A stretch of DNA of 5,873 bases from Verrucomicrobiota bacterium. GTDB lineage: Bacteria > Verrucomicrobiota > Verrucomicrobiia > Limisphaerales > AV2. The stretch covers positions 1-5,873 of the forward strand of contig QHPA01000156.1 in assembly GCA_003218935.1 (NCBI GenBank), written 5' to 3'. Numbering within the stretch: position 1 is the first letter of the stretch; every line of letters starts with the position of its first letter. The notes beneath the pieces were generated by a model. It made no database searches, was not told the DNA's origin, and saw only the letters and a list, made by a program, of their open reading frames with translations. The translations under genes were made by a program, and so were the position numbers. Shown here in pieces: positions 1 through 5,196 of this stretch.

Positions 1-88
1 CGACAACGTTAATCGCGCATTGAGAGATCGAAAACAGATTTGTGGTGAACCACTGTAATCAGAGGGCGAGATGGCAACCCGGCGTGGT
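1..88. other. Region downstream of the LytTR regulator gene, no gene seen
   Basis: These bases follow the stop codon of the minus-strand LytTR gene. I see no coding region. A short inverted repeat, GTGGT-GA-ACCAC at 42-53, lies downstream of the gene, but its stem is only 5 bp and no T-run follows, so I do not call it a terminator. Confidence 0.5.
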
Positions 89-736
89 CTACGATGATTC
101 GGTGAAGAGTCTCTGCACTCGATCACGATAGCCGCGCCCTGTTTCGAGGCGCGTGCCGTCCTTAAGCGTAATGTCGTACTCACCGCGGAATAGCGGCCGC
201 AGCTCCTTCACTCTTTGAGTGTTGACGATGCGCGAACGGTGAACGCGGATGAATTGTTCGGGATCGAGTCTCTTTTCCAGGCTATTCATCGTTTCGCGCA
301 AAAGGTGAGCCTCGCGCGCGGCGTGCAGGCGTACGTAGTTGTCTGCGGCTTCGATCCAGTCAATCTCATCGAGTTTCAAAAACAACACCTTGCCTCCGGA
401 CTTGATGGCCAGGCGTTCCGGATGCTTTACGCCGGTCTTGAGATCGGCGAGCAGTTCGGAAATCTGATGGCTGAGCTCGCCGGTTTGCTGACGTTGGATG
501 CGATCGCGGGCGCGCTCCAATGCCTTTTTAAAACGCCCGCTGTCGAACGGCTTCAGCAAATAATCCAGCGCGTGGACCTCAAAGGCGCGCAACGCGAACT
601 TGTCGTGGGCCGTCACGAAAACCACGGCGGGCCTCGCTTCGCTGTCCAGTTGTTCCAGCACACCGAAACCGTCCAGTTCCGGCATCTGGACGTCGAGAAA
701 AACCAGGTCGGGTCTGTCTTTGCTGATGGCGGCCAC
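89..736 (-). CDS. LytTR-family DNA-binding response regulator, N-terminally truncated
   Basis: Cytoplasmic transcription regulator of the AgrA/LytR/YehT type, which binds promoter repeats after phosphorylation by a LytS-type kinase. From the only usable start (GTG at 736, TAG stop at 89-91), the 215 residues hold the last two thirds of a receiver: phospho-acceptor D15 in LVFLDVQMPELDG, T42 in VFVTAHD and K62 in LLKPFD. A charged linker covers about 70-105 and a full LytTR domain about 108-210, including FIRVHRSRIVN at 162-172. The first receiver strand, the acidic DD pair and helix 1 are missing. The reading frame stays open upstream to about 886 and encodes HDIEIIGECADG just before the GTG, which is typical receiver sequence. 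Further upstream it loses all similarity and contains no ATG, GTG or TTG. The gene is therefore either 5'-decayed or carries a frameshift or deletion. It lies 124 bases after the CheY-like gene on the same strand. The family call is secure; whether the protein is functional is doubtful. Confidence 0.85.
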   Translation of the reverse strand: MAAISKDRPDLVFLDVQMPELDGFGVLEQLDSEARPAVVFVTAHDKFALRAFEVHALDYLLKPFDSGRFKKALERARDRIQRQQTGELSHQISELLADLKTGVKHPERLAIKSGGKVLFLKLDEIDWIEAADNYVRLHAAREAHLLRETMNSLEKRLDPEQFIRVHRSRIVNTQRVKELRPLFRGEYDITLKDGTRLETGRGYRDRVQRLFTESS

Positions 737-860
737 TGCCCCGCGGCCGTCAGCGCACTCGCCGATGATTTCGATGTCGTGGCTTTGATTTCGGCTGGAG
801 TCCGAGCCGCTGGGAGCGTGTTGAGCCGTTGAACTGCACGCGTCAACGCGGGCAGTTCGT

Positions 861-1310
861 TCAGGGGTAGGGCCGTTGATTGATCGTCAGCCAGTAGTAG
901 CCGATATCGCCGATGACTTGCGCGAATTTTTTGCTGTCGGCCGGTTTGACCACGTAGCTGTTCACACCCAGTTTGTAGCTCTCAATACTCTGGATCTCCT
1001 CGCGCGACGAGGTCAGGACGACCACCGGGATGACCTTGGTTCGTTCGTGCGCTTTCAGTTCGCGCAGCACGCTGAGCCCGCTGACCTTGCGCAACCTCAA
1101 ATCCAGCAGGATCAACCTCGGTGTGTTCGCCGGCTCCCATTCGCCGTAAAGATTGGTGGCGAAAATAAACTCCAGCGCTTCGTCGCCGTCAATCACGTGG
1201 AACACCCGCTCGCCAATATTGCGCTGCTTCAGCGCCCGCAGCGTCAAGGCCGCGTCGTTGGCGTCGTCTTCGACCAGCAAAATATCCACCGTTTTGTCTT
1301 GAATCATCAT
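861..1310 (-). CDS. Single-domain CheY/Rcp1-like response regulator
   Basis: A 149-residue stand-alone receiver with no output domain. All key residues are present: acidic pocket E14-D15-D16 (ILLVEDDAND), phospho-acceptor D70 in LILLDLRLRKVSG, switch T100 in VVVLTSS and K122 in VVKPAD. The long loop before D70 and the C-terminal YYWLTINQRPYP are typical of the Rcp1-like subgroup, usually partners of phytochrome or other sensor kinases, that relay phosphate or act by protein-protein contact. The start is the first of two tandem ATGs (1308-1310). A GAGGAG lies 12 bases upstream on the minus strand (1323-1328), a long but usable spacing. The frame is open upstream to a TGA at 1398-1400 but has no earlier start codon. 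The gene sits between the LytS-type kinase and the damaged LytTR regulator on the same strand, so it may be an acceptor for that kinase (inference). Confidence 0.93.
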   Translation of the reverse strand: MMIQDKTVDILLVEDDANDAALTLRALKQRNIGERVFHVIDGDEALEFIFATNLYGEWEPANTPRLILLDLRLRKVSGLSVLRELKAHERTKVIPVVVLTSSREEIQSIESYKLGVNSYVVKPADSKKFAQVIGDIGYYWLTINQRPYP

Positions 1311-1397
1311 GCCAAACCGGGACTCCTCGGTGACAACTGTGCCTGGCGGGTAGAACGCATAACCCTGAATTCTCGAGCCGAGGTTGGCAAAATTGTC

Positions 1398-1472
1398 TCA
1401 CTGCATCACCAGGTCTGCAACAAAAAAAATCAGGAGACACAAAAAAATCACGAGAAAACCCCGCCGGCGCAT
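1398..1472 (-). CDS. Possible small membrane peptide (24 aa)
   Basis: On the minus strand an ATG at 1470-1472 opens a 24-codon frame ending in TGA at 1398-1400. It begins MRRRGFLVIFLC and ends VADLVMQ: three N-terminal arginines followed by about 14 hydrophobic residues (roughly 6-19), the layout of a tiny single-pass membrane protein with its N-terminus inside. An AGGTG lies 5 bases before the ATG, a moderate match to the Shine-Dalgarno core. It sits between the membrane kinase and the CheY-like gene, and small membrane peptides elsewhere (for example MgrB with PhoQ) modulate sensor kinases. Caution: the hydrophobic residues come largely from two T-rich runs, which give Phe/Leu/Ile in any T-rich frame, so this may be chance. 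Confidence 0.3.
   Translation of the reverse strand: MRRRGFLVIFLCLLIFFVADLVMQ
1421..1455. repeat. Two imperfect A-tract direct repeats
   Basis: CAAAAAAAATCAGGAGA (1421-1437) is followed by CAAAAAAATCACGAGA (1440-1455). The second copy is one A shorter and has one G-to-C change. Copies start 19 bases apart, so the A-tracts lie on nearly opposite faces of the DNA. The pair lies inside the possible small membrane peptide frame. Its role is unknown; slippage or bent DNA are both possible. Confidence 0.5.
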
Positions 1473-1578
1473 TTTGACACCTGTCCCCGCGGCGTTACCC
1501 GCATCAGCGGACGGATACTTCTATCGCTATCTGCCGAAACCGTTGCAAGTCGCGCAAAGTTTGTGGCAGGCGTAGTGG

Positions 1579-1597
1579 CACGGGCGTCTCGCCCGTG
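1579..1597. repeat. GC-rich palindrome, REP-like hairpin
   Basis: CACGGGCG, loop TCT, CGCCCGTG is a perfect 8-bp stem with a 3-base loop. After one mismatch the pairing continues for two more base pairs (1576-1577 with 1599-1600). It lies 29 bases past the stop codon of the kinase gene, so it could end or stabilise that transcript, but no T-run follows on the minus strand. The compact GC stem beside a gene end resembles dispersed REP-type elements. I recall similar sequences in Verrucomicrobia-like genomes but cannot confirm that here. Confidence 0.6.
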
Positions 1598-1625
1598 GCA
1601 ACGACAATTCAAACGGCCAAATTAT

Positions 1626-2729
1626 TTACAGCATCCTTTCCGGTGCGCGAAAGGGCAGTTCCAGGCGGACCGCCAGTCCTCCCCCCGGCGCTTCGCCGAA
1701 CGCGAAACTATGTTTCTCTCCGTAAAGCTGCTCCAATCGCGCTCGGGTGTTGGATAATCCAACGCCTTCCTCCAGCTTGCCATTCGGCGACAGGCCGACG
1801 CCATTGTCGCGCACCTCCAACACCAGTCGGCCGTTCTCGCGCCGGCAGCGCAGTTCGATCCGGCCGCCCTGGGAACGTGGCTCGATGCCGTGACGAATCG
1901 CATTCTCCACGAGCGGTTGCAACACGAGGTTCGGCACCAGCGCGTCGAGCGTGTCCGGCGCGACGTCCACTCGCACGGCCAGCCGGTCGCCGAAGCGGGT
2001 TTGTTCGATTTCCAGATAGCGCTCCAGAAAATCCAGCTCCTGCCGCAGCGGCACTTCCTGGGCGTCGGTGCTCTCCAGCGCGTAACGCAACAAATCACTC
2101 AGACGCGTAATCATTCGGTCCGCCGCTTCGACTTCTTTATGCATCAGTGATGAGATTGCGTGCAGGGTGTTGAACAGAAAGTGCGGATTGAGCTGCATCT
2201 GGAGCGCCTGCAATCGGGCCTGCGCCAGGCGCTTTTCCAATTCCGCAGCGCGCAGTTCGCGTTCCTGCACCTGCCGGTAATAATCGAACGTGTGACTGAC
2301 GCTTACGATGACCCAGTAAATGAGGAGGTTGAAATGAAACGTTTTCACGAGCAGTGGATTGAACGTTTCAGCGAACGAAGCCGGCTTGCCGACCGTTAGA
2401 CTTTGCAACTGCCCCACCCACGCCCGCAACACCATGTAACCAAGCGAAAACACCGCGCTGGCCACCAGATGAATCCCCACGTTACGAAGCCATTTCACGT
2501 CGTCAAATCGGAACCGGCGCGCCAGTTGAACAATCGGCAGCGATACGGCCGCCCAGACATACCAGTCGCCGAGCGACCAGCTTACCGCCTGGCCCCAGGT
2601 CACCGGACGCGCCGCCTTGTAGCTCGACAAATAAAACTGGCTGGCAAACGAAAGCCCGATGAGCGTCCAAGACAGAAAAACCAGCGCCCAGCGCAGCGGA
2701 CGATTTTGGATGAAGATCCCGCGGGTCAC
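1626..2729 (-). CDS. LytS/YpdA-type membrane sensor histidine kinase
   Basis: Inner-membrane sensor kinase (367 aa) of the His_kinase (PF06580) plus HATPase_c class, which normally phosphorylates LytTR regulators. The N-terminal sensor has about four membrane segments (roughly 13-31, 51-70, 84-104, 128-147) and no recognisable extracellular domain. A charged helix (about 150-178, likely coiled coil) leads into the phospho-acceptor region LQMQLNPHFLFNTLHAISSL with H183. ATP-binding motifs are intact: N-box QPLVENAIRHGI (N276), G1 VRDNGVGL (D308, G310) and G2 GVGLSNTRARL (322-332). The start is GTG at 2729, the first start after an in-frame stop at 2751-2753; no good Shine-Dalgarno is visible. 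The stop is TAA at 1626-1628. It is transcribed divergently from the ASPIC-domain gene and upstream of the two response-regulator genes. What it senses cannot be read from the sequence. Confidence 0.95.
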   Translation of the reverse strand: MTRGIFIQNRPLRWALVFLSWTLIGLSFASQFYLSSYKAARPVTWGQAVSWSLGDWYVWAAVSLPIVQLARRFRFDDVKWLRNVGIHLVASAVFSLGYMVLRAWVGQLQSLTVGKPASFAETFNPLLVKTFHFNLLIYWVIVSVSHTFDYYRQVQERELRAAELEKRLAQARLQALQMQLNPHFLFNTLHAISSLMHKEVEAADRMITRLSDLLRYALESTDAQEVPLRQELDFLERYLEIEQTRFGDRLAVRVDVAPDTLDALVPNLVLQPLVENAIRHGIEPRSQGGRIELRCRRENGRLVLEVRDNGVGLSPNGKLEEGVGLSNTRARLEQLYGEKHSFAFGEAPGGGLAVRLELPFRAPERML

Positions 2730-2856
2730 AGCGCCGTATTTTTGCCGTAATTACTCGAATGGAACAGGACTAAATTTCAATCCGGCCCTATCAGACTCTG
2801 GCAACGGGCGGACAACTGTGGTTGACTCCGCAAGGTCCTGATCGAACTTACGTGCC
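2730..2856. promoter_or_regulatory. Divergent intergenic region, probable back-to-back promoters
   Basis: These 127 bases separate the GTG of the minus-strand kinase from the ATG of the plus-strand ASPIC-domain gene, so promoters for both directions are expected here or inside the flanking genes. The kinase side is AT-richer (2736-2775). On the minus strand a TTGAAA lies upstream of an AGTAAT, but the spacing is 19 bases and the match is poor. On the plus strand TTGACT at 2822-2827 has no good -10 box at 16-18 bases. No clear operator palindrome was found. Confidence 0.35.
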
Positions 2857-4713
2857 ATGAGCAATGAACCACCGGACCGAAAAAACGACGAACTGGGCTC
2901 GAACGATGACGCCATCGTTGGCCGCGCGTTTCGCCGGTCGTTGGTGGTACTGTTGCTCGTCGGCGCTGTCGTCGCCGGCATCTCCTTTGTCCTGGAACGC
3001 AAACAATCCGCCCCGCAACCTCAAGTCAGCGAACTGGACACGCCGACTTCACGTCGATTGCCGCTCGACAGAATTCCCGTCGCCAGATTCACCGACATCA
3101 CCCGGGAAGCAGGCATTGCCTTCGTCCACAACAACGGCGCTTACGGCGACAAGCTGTTGCCGGAGACGATGGGCGGCGGGGTTGCCTTCTTCGATTTCGA
3201 CAACGACGGCGCTGCCGACTTGCTCTTCATCAATTCCACCTATTGGCCCGGGCATGTTCCCGCAGGCAAAAAAAACACGACCGCCGCTTTGTATCACAAT
3301 GACGGCCAAGGCCACTTCACCGATGTCACCGCCGACTCCGGGCTCGAGGTGAACTGCTACGGCATGGGCGTGGCGGTTGGGGACTACGACAACGACGGCC
3401 TGGAAGACCTGTTCATCACTGCGGTCGGCGGCAATCATTTGTTTCACAACGAAGGCAGCGGGAAGTTCAAGGAAGTGACAGCCACCGCCGGGGTGGGCGG
3501 CTCGACCAACGACTGGAGCACCTGCGCGGCGTGGATTGATTATGACAACGACGGCAGACTCGACCTGTTCGTCGGCAATTACGTCGCGTGGTCCAAGGAA
3601 ATTGATTTTCAAGTGGACAATCGGCTGGTTGGCATCGGACGCGCCTACGGCCGGCCAATGAACTTTCCCGGTGCGTTCCCGCGGCTTTATCGTAACGACG
3701 GGAATGGCCATTTCACCGACGTGTCCGCGCAGGCTGGTGTGCAAATCAAAAATAAGGCGACCGGCTTGCCGATGGCGAAGACGCTCGGCGTTGCACCGGT
3801 GGATTTGGACGGCGACGGGTGGATGGATCTGGTCGTCGCCAACGATACCGTGCAAAACTTTGTTTTCCACAACGAGCGCAATGGCACGTTCAAGGAAATC
3901 GGTCCGACCTCAGGCATCGCTTTCGACAGCTACGGCGGCGCGCGCGGCGCGATGGGCATCGACGCCGGGCGGTTTCAGGAGGACAACTCGCTCGGCATTT
4001 CGATCGGCAATTTCGCGAATGAAATGACCGCCTTTTACGTTTCGCAAAACGACCCGCTGATCTTCACCGATGAAGCCATCGCGCGAGGGATCGGCCCGGC
4101 GAGCCGACAGTCACTGACCTTCGGCGTCTTTTTCTTCGACTACGACCTGGATGGCTGGCTCGATTTGTTGACGGCCAACGGTCACATCGAAGAGGACATC
4201 GAAAAGGTCCCGCAACGCCAGCGTTATCGCCAGCCCGCGCAACTGTTCTGGAACGCTCGCGGAGTCAACAAAACGGCCGGCTTCGCGGCTGTTCCCCCGG
4301 AAAACTGCGGCAACGACATCTTCAAGCCTGTGGTCGGCCGCGGCTCCGCTTTCGCCGACATCGACGGCGACGGTGACCTCGACGTTGTGCTCACGCAAAT
4401 CAACGGCCCGCCACTGCTGCTCCGAAACGACCAGGAGTTGCACCATCATTGGCTGCGCTTCAAACTTGTTGGGACCAGGTGCAACCGCGACGCCATCGGA
4501 GCGTGGGTCAGACTTCGCGCCAACGGCCAGACGCAGTGGCGCCAGGCGATGCCCACGCGCGGCTATCTTTCGCAATCGGAACTGCCCGTCACCTTCGGCC
4601 TCGGCAAAGCGGAAGGTGTCGATGAAGTCATTGTGGTGTGGCCGGACGGTACCCGACAAAAAGTCGAGTCAGCGCAACTAGACGCTGTAAACATCATTAA
4701 GCAATCGCCTTGA
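2857..4713 (+). CDS. Membrane-anchored FG-GAP/VCBS propeller protein with ASPIC/UnbV domain (CRTAC1-like)
   Basis: A 618-residue protein predicted to be tethered by one N-terminal membrane segment (about 28-47, after GRAFRR) with the rest outside the cytoplasm. The body carries DxDxDG calcium-loop repeats at D113 (FDFDNDG), D176 (GDYDNDG), D228 (IDYDNDG), D316 (VDLDGDG), D428 (FDYDLDG) and D501 (ADIDGDGD). A seventh, degenerate copy lies near 369-395 (GIDAGRFQEDNSLGIS). Seven repeats suggest a seven-blade beta-propeller. Residues about 531-602 match the ASPIC/UnbV domain, including GYLSQSELPVTFGLG and VVWPDGT. Such proteins are common in Verrucomicrobia, Planctomycetes and Acidobacteria and are thought to mediate binding or adhesion; no enzyme activity is implied. 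The ATG at 2857 is the first start after an in-frame TGA at 2839-2841, with no clear Shine-Dalgarno. It is probably monocistronic, since a terminator-like hairpin follows. Confidence 0.93.
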   Translation: MSNEPPDRKNDELGSNDDAIVGRAFRRSLVVLLLVGAVVAGISFVLERKQSAPQPQVSELDTPTSRRLPLDRIPVARFTDITREAGIAFVHNNGAYGDKLLPETMGGGVAFFDFDNDGAADLLFINSTYWPGHVPAGKKNTTAALYHNDGQGHFTDVTADSGLEVNCYGMGVAVGDYDNDGLEDLFITAVGGNHLFHNEGSGKFKEVTATAGVGGSTNDWSTCAAWIDYDNDGRLDLFVGNYVAWSKEIDFQVDNRLVGIGRAYGRPMNFPGAFPRLYRNDGNGHFTDVSAQAGVQIKNKATGLPMAKTLGVAPVDLDGDGWMDLVVANDTVQNFVFHNERNGTFKEIGPTSGIAFDSYGGARGAMGIDAGRFQEDNSLGISIGNFANEMTAFYVSQNDPLIFTDEAIARGIGPASRQSLTFGVFFFDYDLDGWLDLLTANGHIEEDIEKVPQRQRYRQPAQLFWNARGVNKTAGFAAVPPENCGNDIFKPVVGRGSAFADIDGDGDLDVVLTQINGPPLLLRNDQELHHHWLRFKLVGTRCNRDAIGAWVRLRANGQTQWRQAMPTRGYLSQSELPVTFGLGKAEGVDEVIVVWPDGTRQKVESAQLDAVNIIKQSP

Positions 4714-4723
4714 GTCTTTGAAA

Positions 4724-4753
4724 ATTTTGTCGCTCGCTCGAGCCAGGCAAAAT
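4724..4753 (+). terminator. Terminator-like hairpin after the ASPIC-domain gene
   Basis: ATTTTG (4724-4729) pairs with CAAAAT (4748-4753), and inside it GCTC (4732-4735) pairs with GAGC (4740-4743). It begins 11 bases after the stop codon. The stem has an internal loop and no T-run follows on the plus strand, so intrinsic termination would be weak. The position fits a transcript end or an mRNA-stabilising structure. Confidence 0.35.
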
Positions 4754-4809
4754 CTCCGCCAACTTCGGCGGGTTGACATGATGAATGGATCAAAGCCAGT
4801 TGACCTTCG

Positions 4810-4826
4810 GGCGAACAACGTTCGCC
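4810..4826. repeat. Perfect 7-bp inverted repeat
   Basis: GGCGAAC, loop AAC, GTTCGCC. A compact perfect hairpin in the gap after the ASPIC-domain gene. No T-run follows. It could be an RNA hairpin, a protein-binding dyad or part of a dispersed repeat. Confidence 0.5.
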
Positions 4827-4875
4827 AAGCCTGATGCGGACGCGCAGGCTCCGATCGGCGTCTTGCCCCTTAGCC

Positions 4876-4907
4876 CGGCTTTCTGCGCGAGGCAGAGGCA
4901 GAAGCCG
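4876..4907. repeat. Ten-base-pair inverted repeat with one bulge
   Basis: CGGCTTTCTGC (4876-4886) pairs with GCAGAAGCCG (4898-4907) if T4882 is bulged out, leaving an 11-base loop. This is the longest stem in the window and lies in non-coding sequence. No T-run follows, so it is more likely a structured RNA or repeat-element arm than an intrinsic terminator. Confidence 0.5.
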
Positions 4908-5072
4908 ACGCCGGACGCTTGGACGAAGTCAACGCGCATCGAACTTCCCCGCGCGTTTTCGCCAACCTGTTCAAAACACCACATCGTTGGCCGCCTGCTT
5001 TTGGCTGAATCTGATTGGAATTCGCTCCTGCAAACTTCATTGAAGCTCGTTTTGCTGACGCGTCTGCAAGGA

Positions 5073-5086
5073 GATTCAAGTGAATC
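5073..5086 (+). promoter_or_regulatory. Palindrome covering a small-ORF start codon
   Basis: GATTCA-AG-TGAATC is a perfect 6-bp dyad. Its left arm begins at the last base of an AAGGAG Shine-Dalgarno (5068-5073), and it contains the GTG start at 5080-5082. As RNA it could hold the start in a hairpin; as DNA it could be a dimer-binding site. Separately, AGGAGA (5069-5074) is complementary to TCTCCT (5153-5158), an alternative pairing that would cover the Shine-Dalgarno. Confidence 0.35.
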
Positions 5087-5196
5087 GCGGCGGTTATGAA
5101 CGGCATTCATCCAACCGATTAAAACAAAGAAACCGTCGATGCTATGCGTCGGTCTCCTGGCTGCTAAATGCTCCGGCGGTATTGTGTGATGAATGA
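5080..5196 (+). CDS. Possible 38-aa leader peptide upstream of the membrane protein gene
   Basis: GTG at 5080 is preceded by AAGGAG with a 6-base spacer, the best ribosome-binding site in the window. The frame runs 38 codons to TGA at 5194-5196, overlapping the ATG (5189) of the next gene by 8 bases in another frame. That is the usual geometry for translational coupling. The peptide begins MNRGGYERHSSNRLKQRNRR, is strongly basic, and ends WLLNAPAVLCDE. It resembles no family I know. It may be a leader that delivers ribosomes to the downstream gene, whose own ribosome-binding site is weak, or a chance ORF. Confidence 0.4.
   Translation: MNRGGYERHSSNRLKQRNRRCYASVSWLLNAPAVLCDE

Larger units (their letters stand above)
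1311..1625. other. 315-base gap between kinase and CheY-like genes
   Basis: No large gene is supported here. The gap separates two same-strand signalling genes, so they may not form a tight operon. On the minus strand it holds, in order after the kinase, a GC-rich hairpin (1579-1597), a possible 24-residue hydrophobic micro-ORF (1398-1472) that spans two A/T tracts, and the probable ribosome-binding site of the CheY-like gene. Open frames on the plus strand here are low-complexity and resemble nothing I know. Confidence 0.6.
4714..5188. other. 475-base gap rich in inverted repeats
   Basis: No large gene is supported between the ASPIC-domain gene and the membrane protein gene. The region contains a terminator-like hairpin (4724-4753), a 5-bp stem (4756-4760 with 4767-4771), a perfect 7-bp stem (4810-4826), a 10-bp stem with one bulge (4876-4907), a palindrome at a small-ORF start (5073-5086) and a 6-bp stem (5137-5151). 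Long open frames exist on both strands (4785-5099 plus; 4790-5284 minus). They overlap each other, lack Shine-Dalgarno sequences and show no known motif, so I do not call them genes. Confidence 0.6.

Noticed and set aside
42..53. GTGGT-GA-ACCAC as a terminator after the LytTR gene
   Set aside because: 5-bp stem with a 2-base loop and no T-run; too weak.
215..832. Long plus-strand open frame opposite the LytTR gene
   Set aside because: It is antisense to conserved receiver and LytTR motifs, shows no known motif, and is typical of shadow frames in GC-rich genes.
780..930. Reading LLLADDQSTALP as a displaced receiver start for the LytTR protein
   Set aside because: The bases also encode the conserved YYWLTINQRPYP end of the CheY-like protein, and the distance from ADD to DIEII is far too long for a receiver.
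876..1757. 293-codon plus-strand open frame
   Set aside because: It runs antisense through the CheY-like gene, the gap and the end of the kinase. The translation is low-complexity in the gap and has no recognisable domain.
3049..3870. 273-codon minus-strand open frame inside the ASPIC-domain gene
   Set aside because: It is antisense to regular DxDxDG repeats, which produce V/I/G-rich mirror sequence. No start signal or family similarity.
4785..5099. 104-codon plus-strand ORF in the gap
   Set aside because: No Shine-Dalgarno, no recognisable motif, and it overlaps an equally long minus-strand frame. Inverted repeats inside it suggest non-coding sequence.
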